From Lacihabitans soyangensis (GTDB lineage: Bacteria > Bacteroidota > Bacteroidia > Cytophagales > Spirosomataceae): a stretch of 64,000 nt of DNA. Shown piece after piece: positions 50,824 to 59,737 of this stretch. Position numbers and translations under genes: made by a program. The notes under the pieces are model-generated. The model searched no databases. It was given only the letters and a program-made list of their open reading frames with translations, and was not told the origin of the DNA. Each line of letters opens with the position of its first letter. Position 1 is the stretch's first letter. The stretch covers positions 141,827 through 205,826 of the forward strand of contig NZ_RJUF01000180.1 of the NCBI RefSeq assembly GCF_024343775.1. The letters are read 5' to 3'.

Positions 50824-52202
50824 TTTCTCCTCCTTTTAGATTGTTCAGTTGCCATAGCTAAAGCCTCTTTTAATGATTCACCAAAAAAGTCTTTAGGCCA
50901 ATCAAGAGGGTTGATATGTCCATTTTCTTGAAGATTGATTTCTTTAATTATGGAATCATGATTTTTTCTTTCTACAAAGTAAATTGCAACATCCTCTGAT
51001 TTTAGTTTATCTTCAGCAATCAGTCTTCTTAGTCTCAATAATAGATGTTCACTATGTGTCTCTACAATTATTGTCTGTCCTTTTTTTGCCATTGATGCAA
51101 AAAGTTCAGCAAGTTCACACTGAATCCTTGGGTTAAGGTGAATTTCAGGTTGTTCCGCTATTGTAATACTTCGTTTAGGTGACACAATTGCTTGAACAAT
51201 TAACGGTAAAACTTGGGATGCACCAAATCCAGCATTTGCTATACTTGTGTAAAAAACCGAATCATCTTTTAAAAATCTTAATGAATAAGTATTGCTATAA
51301 TGATGTTTCAATTCTATTCTGTCTCCAAAGCCGAATCTTTTAACCCAATTATTTAATTCTTCATTATCGTCACCAATTTTTTTTATAAGATTTGGCATAT
51401 TTTCACCCATACTACCAACGGTATTATAGGTTTCATTTGTGATTTCATAAATTCGATGAGGATTCTCTCTGATTGGTCCAATAAAACTTAAATCCCCTAA
51501 ATATTTTCTTACTTTACTATTGTTGTATGAAACTGCACTGAGAAATTGAGAAAATCCTTTTGTAAATCGATCAACTTTTCTTTTTATTTTTTCTTCAACC
51601 TCATCTTCTTCATTTTCTTCTTTTGCACTATCAAGGTCAAAGAGAACAGCGTTTGGTGAAAAAAGAAAATTAACTGGCTCACTATTGATAATTGATTCTT
51701 TTTCAAGTTGATTCATTGAATCAGAACCAATCCCTGTGAATTTATATTTTCCAGGTTTTTTTAATGATAGGCTTAAAAATTTACGATTGAAAATATCATA
51801 AACTGTTTTAGTCTTTAGTTTGATTTCACCTTCCTTATGTTCAACTTTAAAGGTTACTTCAAATGCACCTGGAGGATAATCGCCTAATGGGTCAAGATTC
51901 TCATCGGAATCATGAATATGATACCTATAACCAAAGAATATTTCATTCTCAGTTTTGTAGTCTTTCACAATTTCCTGATAGTTTCCTCCATCATAAATAT
52001 CGCCTTTTAGGATAAGAGGAGAAAGACGGTCACGGGAATTTATTGTTTGGTTCATTAATAGGAACGGAGCAAGAAAATTTGTTTTGCCTGAATTGTTTGA
52101 ACCAAGAATAATTGTTATGGGTTTAATTTTTACCCATCCTGTGTCTCGAAAACCTTTGAAATTTTTCCATCTTACTTCAATGTGATTTAGATGTTTGTCC
52201 AT
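50820..52202 (-). CDS. AAA15/DUF3696-type ATPase, OLD-like
   Basis: A 460-aa ABC/SMC-like ATPase: Walker A GSNNSGKT at residues 34-41, a long helical arm region (about residues 90-260), signature-like NAGFGASQVLPLI, Walker B TIAEQPEIHLNP, then ETHSEHLLLRLRR and a C-terminal DUF3696-type end (WPKDFFGESL). No TOPRIM domain, so it is not OLD itself. With the PIN partner it forms a two-gene candidate defence system; related ATPases pair with TOPRIM effectors in PARIS. Placed between Abi-alpha-like and type I R-M genes. Confidence 0.75.
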   Translation of the reverse strand: MDKHLNHIEVRWKNFKGFRDTGWVKIKPITIILGSNNSGKTNFLAPFLLMNQTINSRDRLSPLILKGDIYDGGNYQEIVKDYKTENEIFFGYRYHIHDSDENLDPLGDYPPGAFEVTFKVEHKEGEIKLKTKTVYDIFNRKFLSLSLKKPGKYKFTGIGSDSMNQLEKESIINSEPVNFLFSPNAVLFDLDSAKEENEEDEVEEKIKRKVDRFTKGFSQFLSAVSYNNSKVRKYLGDLSFIGPIRENPHRIYEITNETYNTVGSMGENMPNLIKKIGDDNEELNNWVKRFGFGDRIELKHHYSNTYSLRFLKDDSVFYTSIANAGFGASQVLPLIVQAIVSPKRSITIAEQPEIHLNPRIQCELAELFASMAKKGQTIIVETHSEHLLLRLRRLIAEDKLKSEDVAIYFVERKNHDSIIKEINLQENGHINPLDWPKDFFGESLKEALAMATEQSKRRRK

Positions 52203-52469
52203 TAGTCGTTTTATATTGTTGTTTATTTTTCTGTCGTATATATTCTAATTCAATCAAATAATAATGCCATCTAATTTATAATTTTTCTCAATATTGCAAA
52301 AGTTTTTAGATTTGGATGCATTTTTCCTCGAAACTATTGCATTTTAGAGTAAGCCCTTAATTTCATCAAATATAATTATCATTTCAGATTATCAATGTTT
52401 TACACATATGAATAGTTAAATTAAAACATTGATTTTCCATGGGTAAAATCACCAAAAATCCCCAAACCC
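52203..52469. other. Spacer between hsdR and ATPase gene
   Basis: No gene. About 52300-52469 is the parent of the 3' flank copied in fossil unit C. Confidence 0.5.
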
Positions 52470-55340
52470 CTACACCCCCTCAATAAAAGTCTCGATAAAC
52501 TCCAATATCTTATCTTTGATTCTTGAGAAGGTGGAGTTTCGGTCTTTTAGGCCGGGCATTATTGTTAGCATTGGCCTGATTTCGTTTACTAATGGCAACT
52601 TCTGAGAGAATAAATATTGTGCAATAACCTCCTGAAGCTTCGTTAAATCGAGGTTTTCGGCTTTGGCTAGGGTAATTAGTGCATTTGCTCTTTCGAGGCT
52701 CCAGAACTCCTCAAATTGGCCTTCTACTTGGTCTGCATCCGTTATGTTTGGCAGGTTTTCGTTGATAAATTTCTCTATCAGTATTTTTTTGCTCCTCAGC
52801 TGTATTTGGCCTTCTAAAAGCTCCTTTATTTCCTTTTTCTTCTTTTCAAGGTCCTCTTGAGTACCAATATTGAGTTTGGCCAACAGCATCAAGATATAGG
52901 CCACATTTACTTCGTCTCTGTGTATAAGCTCCAGCTCAAAATCTACATCGTTTAGGATCGATACTTTTTCTTTGGCCGATGATTTGGCTTTGTCATGGAT
53001 GTCAAGGTATTTGCTTTTGTAGTCTTCAAAATCTTGACTTGGCATCACTAGGTCCTGTTCTTCATAGTCTGCAAAGGTGCTTAGCGTGTTTTTTATCCGA
53101 ATCAGTTCTCTGAATTTCTGCACAAACTCCAAAATATCATCTTCTGATGCCAAATCGTTTACACTTTCAACTGTTGGTGTGATTTTAAGTAATTCGGCAT
53201 ATACCTGATTGAATCGATTGATATATTCGCCATAAGGTTTCAATATGATGTCTTCTTTTGCATTTTTGTTTGAAAACAAAGCAATGGCGTCATCTGTGGC
53301 GTTTTTAAGGTTTCTGAAGCACACAATATTTCCATGCGATTTCTTGTCGTCCAGTATTCTGTTTGTACGTGAGAAGGCCTGAATTAGGCCGTGGTACTTG
53401 AGATTCTTGTCAACAAAGAGCGTATTCAATGTTTTACTGTCAAAACCAGTCAAAAACATGTTTACAACCAACAAAATGTCAATTTCTTTGTTTTTAACTC
53501 GCTTCGATATCTCGTTGTAATAGTTGTAAAAAGCTTGACTGTCTTTGGTGGAGTGCCTTGTGCCAAACATTTTGTTGTAGTCGCCAATGTACTTTTCGAG
53601 CTTGTCACGATTGTGCATGCTCAGTTTTTGGTACTTTACTTCTGGTTCCGCCACTCGGTTGAAATCAAAATTATCCAACTCATCCAATTCGATGTTGCCA
53701 TTGTTGTCTTTTACATCTTCGTTGGCCACATAGCTGAAAACTGTAGCGATTCTCAAATCGTGCTTGCCTTCTAATTTCTTTTTGGCAAAAATGTCATAAT
53801 ACTGCGTAAGTAACTCTACCGAACTCACACAAAACATGCCTGTATAGGCTCTTGAATGGGTCTTTTGGTCGTGGTGAGCTATGATGTAATCAGCTATTTT
53901 ATCAAGCCTTTTGGGCGATTCCAATAGTTCTTGGGTATCAATGCCCTCAACTTCAATATCGAGCTCATTCTGGCTTTCTTTTTGTCGATATCGTCCAACA
54001 TATTCTACCGAAAACTTCAAAACATTTTCGTCTTTAATGGCATCCGTTATCACATATTTATGCAAACATTCCTCAAAAAGCTCTTTGGTGGTTCGTTTTC
54101 GGCCATCCAATGAGGCTGCGTTTTGTTCAAATATCGGTGTGCCAGTAAAACCAAACATTTGGTTGTTGGTAAAATAGCTTTTGATGCGAGCATGGGTTTC
54201 GCCAAACTGTGTCCGGTGACATTCGTCGAAAATAAAAACGATGCGTTTGTCTTTCAGCTTCTCCATCTGGTTCAGGTGTCGAATTTTCGAAATGGCCGTA
54301 TTGAGCTTCTGAATGGTGGTTACTATCAGTTTGGTGTCGTTGGTAAACTGCTCAACGAGTTTTTGTGTATTGTTCGTGCCATCTACACTTCCATCAGAAA
54401 AACTGTTAAACTCTTTGGTAGTTTGGTAGTCAAGGTCTTTACGATCTACCACAAACACCACTTTGTGTATGTTCGGGTTGGTGACCAATATCTGGCTGGC
54501 TTTAAACGAAGTCAATGTTTTGCCCGAGCCTGTGGTATGCCAAATGTAGCCGTTTTTGGTAGGTCCATTGGCTGGTGTATTCTTTACTCTGTCTAAAATG
54601 GCCTCTACCGCAAAATACTGATAAGGTCGCAAAACCATCAATGTGGAGTCTTTTTCTGAAAGTACGATGTAGCGAGTTATCATTTTGGATAAATGACAAG
54701 GCTCTAGGAAATCATCCGTAAAAGCGAACAGGTCAGTGATGAGTTTATTGTTTTTGTCAGACCAATAAAAGGTCTGTTTGAAGTTTTGTTTGAGGTTGTT
54801 GCTGTAATATTTGGTGTTTACACCGTTGGATATCACAAAAACCTGAATGTATTGGAACAAGCCATAATTGGCACTATAAGAATGTCGCTGGTATCGGTGG
54901 GTTTGATTAAATGCCTCTTTTAGCTCCAAGCCACGGCGTTTAAGTTCGATTTGGCAAAGTGGTAAGCCATTTATCAAAATGGTTACGTCATACCGATTTT
55001 TGTAGTCGCCTTCATTGCTGATTTGGCTACAAACCTGATATTGATTTTGACACCAAAACTCTTGATTGATAAACTCCAAATAAACGCTAGTACCATCTTC
55101 TTTGGTAAGCTGCATTTTGTCACGAAGTATTTTGGCCCTGTCCCAGATATTGCCTTTATTGAGATGAATTAGCACTTGCCCAAATTCCTTCTGAGTCAAG
55201 GAAATGCCATTGTGCTTTTCGATTTGGGTTTTAAGATTTGCCACAAGGTCTGCCTCATTTCCGATTTTCACGAAACGGTATCCTTGTTTTATAAGGGCTT
55301 CAATGAGTTTGTTTTCAAGTTCGGCTTCTGGCTGTGGCAT
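52470..55340 (-). CDS. hsdR: Type I restriction enzyme R subunit
   Basis: A 956-aa restriction subunit. N-terminal nuclease domain with the PD-(D/E)XK core in RYDVTILINGLPLCQIELKR, then SF2 helicase motifs TTGSGKTLTSFK, DECHRTQFG, GFTGTPIF and later GLIQAFSRTNRIL, and a C-terminal helical part that binds the methylase. It cuts unmodified DNA after translocation. Four bases after the 182-aa gene. Its 3' part is the source of several fossils upstream. Confidence 0.95.
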   Translation of the reverse strand: MPQPEAELENKLIEALIKQGYRFVKIGNEADLVANLKTQIEKHNGISLTQKEFGQVLIHLNKGNIWDRAKILRDKMQLTKEDGTSVYLEFINQEFWCQNQYQVCSQISNEGDYKNRYDVTILINGLPLCQIELKRRGLELKEAFNQTHRYQRHSYSANYGLFQYIQVFVISNGVNTKYYSNNLKQNFKQTFYWSDKNNKLITDLFAFTDDFLEPCHLSKMITRYIVLSEKDSTLMVLRPYQYFAVEAILDRVKNTPANGPTKNGYIWHTTGSGKTLTSFKASQILVTNPNIHKVVFVVDRKDLDYQTTKEFNSFSDGSVDGTNNTQKLVEQFTNDTKLIVTTIQKLNTAISKIRHLNQMEKLKDKRIVFIFDECHRTQFGETHARIKSYFTNNQMFGFTGTPIFEQNAASLDGRKRTTKELFEECLHKYVITDAIKDENVLKFSVEYVGRYRQKESQNELDIEVEGIDTQELLESPKRLDKIADYIIAHHDQKTHSRAYTGMFCVSSVELLTQYYDIFAKKKLEGKHDLRIATVFSYVANEDVKDNNGNIELDELDNFDFNRVAEPEVKYQKLSMHNRDKLEKYIGDYNKMFGTRHSTKDSQAFYNYYNEISKRVKNKEIDILLVVNMFLTGFDSKTLNTLFVDKNLKYHGLIQAFSRTNRILDDKKSHGNIVCFRNLKNATDDAIALFSNKNAKEDIILKPYGEYINRFNQVYAELLKITPTVESVNDLASEDDILEFVQKFRELIRIKNTLSTFADYEEQDLVMPSQDFEDYKSKYLDIHDKAKSSAKEKVSILNDVDFELELIHRDEVNVAYILMLLAKLNIGTQEDLEKKKKEIKELLEGQIQLRSKKILIEKFINENLPNITDADQVEGQFEEFWSLERANALITLAKAENLDLTKLQEVIAQYLFSQKLPLVNEIRPMLTIMPGLKDRNSTFSRIKDKILEFIETFIEGV

Positions 55341-55344
55341 AGGG

Positions 55345-55893
55345 CTATTTTTTTAAAAGTTCTTTCAGATTATTATGGGTATAAAGTTCTAGTTCTAATT
55401 CTGCAAGTGTATCTATGTAAGTTTGTGCTAAAATGTTTTCAGTTTTTCTTATAATACTCAAATAGTCAATTTCGGATTTTATTTGTTTTGTCCAAGAAAC
55501 TATTTCATTTTCTTTGAAACCAAGACGTTCTTGAACAACTCTATCAATCGGAAAGTGTGGCGGAGTTGGTATTCTACCAGCACACCAAAGGTATTTTAAA
55601 TACAAATTCAATATTTTTTGGCAAATACCATAATTAAGGACTCCATTTTGCAGAATATCTTCGTTCCTAGAATACTCCTGAAGTTTTTCGATATTTTTTA
55701 AATGCTTATCCTCATCAACTTTAAAATAATATTTTTCTGCAATTTGTTGTATTTCGACATGTAAATATTCACGAAATTCTTTCCTTTTGTTTTCGTCAAC
55801 ATTAGCCTTATAAACATTTGCTCGTTGAAAAGCTGCATGAATGGTCATCATCCAATATTGCGACTCAAGGAATATGTCTTTTAGGCCTTTCAT
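55345..55893 (-). CDS. Accessory protein inside the type I R-M operon, 182 aa
   Basis: A helical protein (MKGLKDIFLESQYWMMTIHA) with the notable block KYLWCAGRIPTPPHFPIDR. It overlaps hsdS by 4 bases and ends 4 bases before hsdR, so it is a true part of the operon. Not a methylase, specificity or nuclease subunit. It could be an anti-restriction control, a DNA-specificity accessory or a separate defence gene. No function can be given. Confidence 0.65.
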   Translation of the reverse strand: MKGLKDIFLESQYWMMTIHAAFQRANVYKANVDENKRKEFREYLHVEIQQIAEKYYFKVDEDKHLKNIEKLQEYSRNEDILQNGVLNYGICQKILNLYLKYLWCAGRIPTPPHFPIDRVVQERLGFKENEIVSWTKQIKSEIDYLSIIRKTENILAQTYIDTLAELELELYTHNNLKELLKK

Positions 55894-57119
55894 ACAAACA
55901 TCTGCTGCAAAAGCCCCTTTTTAAATGTTTGAGCCTCTTCTATTTGTTGGCCAACTTTTTCGATTTTTTCATCAATTGATGTTAGAAATTTAGCTATTTT
56001 TTGCTGTTCAATTGTTGAAGATGGTAAATAAAGCTCTTCCCCATTTAGAAAATCATTATTGCCAATATTCATGGTATTTTTTGCACCTTTTTGAACTAAT
56101 GGATTCAAATAATTATAGGTATTCTGCCAAATTGAAAAATAATAGTCGAGTAATAGTCCTAAATTTTTATTCCTTGGAGTAAAAACACCATATAAAACAG
56201 ACACAATTCCAGTTCTATTAAGTTTATTTTGTTTAATAATACCAAATGGGAAATCACTTGTGGGGCTTTTGGTGTATATTATATCATCAGGATAAACAAC
56301 TTTGTAATTAGTAGTAATTTCGGAGGCATAGGAACGGCCTAAATGTTCAATTTGATTAATTACACCTTTATTCTTAGCAACTGAAAATACTTCCTCTACT
56401 TGATTTTTTAAGTTTCTTGTCTTGTGTTCTGTTAAAATCTCTCTCAAACTCTTCTCCTCCCAATCAGGAAAATAAGAGCCATCCTCTTGTTTGAAGCGTA
56501 TTTCTTGTGAAAAAATCTTTTGCATTAAGCCTTTTTTATATTCTTCCAACAGCCGTTTCTTTTCTTTTAAGGCTTGTATTTTTTCATCAATAGCGGTCAA
56601 GAAATTGGCTATTTTTGTTTGTTCTGGAAGTTGGGGAAAGTTGAATGTTAATGATTTGAAATATGGTAAACCTATTGTCTTTATGGTACTTCCTATAGCA
56701 ATTCGTTCAAATTCAGGCTTATGTATTTGTAATTTATAGTATAAAAACCAATTTGATAACTTATCTTCGAGAGGTTTCCAAACTATAAAATGTTGGCTAA
56801 CTGCCATATCTACCTTCATAACTGCACTTTTACCAATTCCTGCATCTCTGGAAAGTAAAACACAACCACTTTTATGTAGAACAGCAGAGGAGTTTTTAAT
56901 GCCATCTTTCGATATTGTAATTGTGGTTTTTTCAATAAATCCTTGATCTAAATATTTTGAATCGGCTAATGAGACCCAAGGTATGTTTCCATCATAATAA
57001 TTATCAAAGGCTTTACTTGGAGTGTGTCCCGAACCTCTAATTGCCATATCTTCAAGCAATTTCATTTCCCAATTATCCGAAAATTCAGGAAAACGTAATA
57101 TTGGTTTTTGCATGATCAT
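55890..57119 (-). CDS. hsdS: Type I restriction enzyme S subunit
   Basis: A 409-aa specificity subunit with two target-recognition domains (residues about 5-180 and 210-390), each followed by a conserved helix (IANFLTAIDEKIQALKEKKR; IAKFLTSIDEKIEKVGQQIE). The two halves read different half-sites of a split target. Three bases after hsdM. The target cannot be told. Confidence 0.95.
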   Translation of the reverse strand: MIMQKPILRFPEFSDNWEMKLLEDMAIRGSGHTPSKAFDNYYDGNIPWVSLADSKYLDQGFIEKTTITISKDGIKNSSAVLHKSGCVLLSRDAGIGKSAVMKVDMAVSQHFIVWKPLEDKLSNWFLYYKLQIHKPEFERIAIGSTIKTIGLPYFKSLTFNFPQLPEQTKIANFLTAIDEKIQALKEKKRLLEEYKKGLMQKIFSQEIRFKQEDGSYFPDWEEKSLREILTEHKTRNLKNQVEEVFSVAKNKGVINQIEHLGRSYASEITTNYKVVYPDDIIYTKSPTSDFPFGIIKQNKLNRTGIVSVLYGVFTPRNKNLGLLLDYYFSIWQNTYNYLNPLVQKGAKNTMNIGNNDFLNGEELYLPSSTIEQQKIAKFLTSIDEKIEKVGQQIEEAQTFKKGLLQQMFV

Positions 57120-57122
57120 ATT

Positions 57123-58730
57123 TTAAAATGGGGATTCAATGTTTAATTCCTGACAAAAAGCGGCTATCGCCTTATCAATTTCAACCATTGAGCTGTCAAT
57201 ACTCTTTATTTTTTGAGCTATTTTGGTCAAATCAATAATTTCATCAGCTTCAGAAGTATTCACATATCGAGGAATATTGAGGTTGAAGTCATTTTCCTTG
57301 ATTTCGCTTATTTTGGCTACATAGCTATACTTTTCTTCGGTTTTTCGATCTCTATAAGTACTCACTATTTTATCAATATGCTCTTCTCGAAGCATATTTT
57401 GAGTTTTAACCTTTTCAAAATGCTGGCTTGCATCTATAAAAAGTACATCGTCGGGGTTTTCACGGCATTTTTTAAATACCAAAATACTCGTTGGAATGCT
57501 GGTACCATAGAAAATGTTGGCTGGTAGGCCAATCACGGCATCAAGGTAGTTGCAATCTTCAATCAGATATTGTCTAATGTGGCCTTCAGCTCCACCTCTA
57601 AACAACACACCATGCGGCATCACCACGGCCATAGCACCGTTGTCGTCTAATTGGTAAATCATATGCTGAATAAATGCAAAATCAGCCTTGCTGCCAGGAG
57701 CCAACTTGCCATATTGGCTAAAACGGTCGTCAGTTTGAAACAAAACATTAGCAGACCACTGTGCCGAAAAAGGTGGATTTGCTACAATTGCCTCAAAACG
57801 TTTGTCAAGGTGTTGAGGTCTTTCGAGCGTATCTTCCTTTTTGATATCAAACTTGGAGTAATGCACATCGTGTAGGATCATATTCATGCGGGCCAAGTTG
57901 TAGGTAGTACGGTTTCGCTCCTGACCGTAGAAAAACGCTACATCTTGCACTTCTTTGGCTACTCGCAATAGCAATGAACCCGAACCACAAGTAGGGTCAT
58001 ATACCGACCTGAGCTTAGTTTTGCCAGTTGTTACTATTTTTGATAATACTTTTGAAACTTCTTGTGGGGTATAAAATTCTCCAGCTTTTTTGCCTGCACC
58101 ACTAGCAAACTGCCCAATCAAATACTCATAGGCATCGCCCAGAATGTCAGATTCGGTATTTTCAAGTTCAAAGTCTATTTTATCTAAATGCCCTAAAATC
58201 TTAGAAATTACCTTGTTTTTGTCTTTTTCTGTGCGACCCAGCTTTGTGGATGTAAGGTCAAGGTCTTCAAAAAGCTTGTTGAAATCGTCTTCGGAGTCTG
58301 TACCTGCAGTACTTTGCTCGATATTTCGTAAAATAAGAGCCAAATCGCCTAGAATAAAGCTATCCGTATTGCTTTCTGAGGCTGAATTGTCTTCAGTAGC
58401 CTCTTCTATTTGCCCACCACGAGCTGCAATTTGGCTAAAAAGCTCACTTGGCTTCAAGAAATAGCCCAATGACTCTACAGTTTCGTCTTTTATAGCTTCA
58501 AGATATTCGATCCCATCTTGAGTATTTTCGTTGATTTCTCGGTATTTGATAGTTTCGCCAGATTCTGAGAGGATTTTATTGGCATTAAGCTCCATTTTCT
58601 CAGACAAATATTTATAGAAAATAAAGCCAAGGATGTAGTCTCTAAATTCATCAGCATCCATAAGGCCACGAAGGGTATTGGCGATGTTCCAAAGTTGCTG
58701 CTCAAGTTGTTTTTTTTGGTCGATTGACAT
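57123..58730 (-). CDS. hsdM: Type I DNA N6-adenine methyltransferase, M subunit
   Basis: A 535-aa methylase: N-terminal helical HsdM_N domain (FRDYILGFIFYKYLSEKME), AdoMet motif I YDPTCGSGSLLLR and catalytic motif IV VANPPFS. First gene of the operon. It methylates adenine in the target and protects host DNA. Confidence 0.95.
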   Translation of the reverse strand: MSIDQKKQLEQQLWNIANTLRGLMDADEFRDYILGFIFYKYLSEKMELNANKILSESGETIKYREINENTQDGIEYLEAIKDETVESLGYFLKPSELFSQIAARGGQIEEATEDNSASESNTDSFILGDLALILRNIEQSTAGTDSEDDFNKLFEDLDLTSTKLGRTEKDKNKVISKILGHLDKIDFELENTESDILGDAYEYLIGQFASGAGKKAGEFYTPQEVSKVLSKIVTTGKTKLRSVYDPTCGSGSLLLRVAKEVQDVAFFYGQERNRTTYNLARMNMILHDVHYSKFDIKKEDTLERPQHLDKRFEAIVANPPFSAQWSANVLFQTDDRFSQYGKLAPGSKADFAFIQHMIYQLDDNGAMAVVMPHGVLFRGGAEGHIRQYLIEDCNYLDAVIGLPANIFYGTSIPTSILVFKKCRENPDDVLFIDASQHFEKVKTQNMLREEHIDKIVSTYRDRKTEEKYSYVAKISEIKENDFNLNIPRYVNTSEADEIIDLTKIAQKIKSIDSSMVEIDKAIAAFCQELNIESPF

Positions 58731-58917
58731 GGGTTCTTTCTAAAAAATAATGATTTTGTAAGGCTTTTGGCAAATATATGAAAATTAGAAGCTGGATGAA
58801 ACCTTCCCCACCGGCATCGAGTAATTTTAACTTGAAAATGTTATGATATTTTGGGCCATTTGTGGTTAGTTTAAAAAAAAATGAGGAAAATTTATAATTC
58901 ATTGGGTTTGTAGGACA
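58731..58917. other. Upstream region of hsdM
   Basis: Probably holds the R-M promoter. A 66-codon frame crosses it but is not supported. Confidence 0.4.
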
Positions 58918-59150
58918 AATCTGGTTTCGGGTTAGCGTTTACGCATTTGTATACTTATTTTCTAAAATAGCGTAAACGGCCTCAGATGACACGTTAGGGC
59001 CGTAAACGCTAGTGTAAACGGTGGCGTTTACACAGCGTAAACGGTATTGCGAAAATGGCTGTTTACGCCGTAAACACGCTGTAATACAAAGGCGTAAACA
59101 GTTTTTTTAATAGCAAGTTGGGCTGTAACACAAAAATGTCTGACATTTTT
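58918..59150. repeat. Iteron array 3 with palindrome
   Basis: Nine GTAAAC/GTTTAC cores in units such as GCGTAAACGG (twice exact) and CCGTAAACGC between 58930 and 59106, in both orientations. On the right lies the perfect palindrome AAAAATGTCTGACATTTTT (59132-59150), with the same TGTCNGACA core as those next to arrays 1 and 2. It lies downstream of an HUH Rep operon and is probably its origin or copy-control site. Confidence 0.75.
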
Positions 59151-59194
59151 TTTGAAAGGACGGAAGATTTCAATTTTACCAAGTCTTGAAATCT

Positions 59195-59500
59195 TCAAAA
59201 CCCTTTTTTCTTGGAGAATTTTACAAGAAATAATGTAAAAAAAGAAATAATGCTTAAAGAAAGCACCCATGACCAAATGGTAGGTTTCAATGATTCCTCC
59301 TCTGGGGATGATATTTCTTCTGTGGTAACCATTTCTTCTTCCTTATCATTAAATTGTGGTTTAAAGTAGTCTTCCAAAACTTGTTCTAGAAACTTGGATA
59401 TAGACATTTCTTTCTGTAAAGAGTGGTTTAGAATTTTCTCTTTTAGGTTACCACTTAGCCTAAAACTTAATTTTTCGTCTTTGTTTTGCATATTCGTCAT
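59195..59500 (-). CDS. Ribbon-helix-helix protein with membrane anchor
   Basis: A 101-aa protein. Residues 8-45 follow an Arc/MetJ-type ribbon-helix-helix (EKLSFRLSGNLKEKILNH then MSISKFLEQVLEDYF), residues 50-72 are acidic, and residues 74-95 form a membrane helix (SWVLSLSIISFFTLFLVKF) with a KKKGF tail. DNA binding plus membrane anchoring in one small protein is unusual. It may tether the element's origin, next to it, to the membrane. Last gene of the rep operon. Confidence 0.65.
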   Translation of the reverse strand: MTNMQNKDEKLSFRLSGNLKEKILNHSLQKEMSISKFLEQVLEDYFKPQFNDKEEEMVTTEEISSPEEESLKPTIWSWVLSLSIISFFTLFLVKFSKKKGF

Positions 59501-59506
59501 GGTTAA

Positions 59507-59737
59507 CTACCTTTTTATTATTATTTCATCTAGGCCATAATTTAAGCAAGCCGTTATGTAGCAATATAAAAACTCATTCATATCGAGTTTACCATCACAA
59601 TCTAGATCATTATACATGTAAGGTTGGGCTAATAATTCAGGCTCTATATCGAAATGAATATTTCCATCTACGACATATTTCATATGGCCATCGCTTTCAA
59701 CATCCCAATGGCCTTTTAATAGTTTTTCTTTTTCCAT
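59507..59737 (-). CDS. EF-hand-like protein, 76 aa
   Basis: Contains DLDCDGKLDMNEF, a canonical EF-hand loop (D-x-D-x-D-G-x-L-x-x-x-E), within a mainly helical protein. A calcium-binding or dockerin-like part in a replication operon is unexpected. It lies one base before rep and 6 bases after the ribbon-helix-helix gene. Role unknown. Confidence 0.6.
   Translation of the reverse strand: MEKEKLLKGHWDVESDGHMKYVVDGNIHFDIEPELLAQPYMYNDLDCDGKLDMNEFLYCYITACLNYGLDEIIIKR

Noticed and set aside
50820..52202. OLD-family nuclease
   Set aside because: Has the ATPase but no TOPRIM domain; the nuclease activity is more likely in the neighbouring PIN-like protein.
58702..58902. 66-aa frame upstream of hsdM
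   Set aside because: Overlaps the hsdM start and promoter region with no coding signs.
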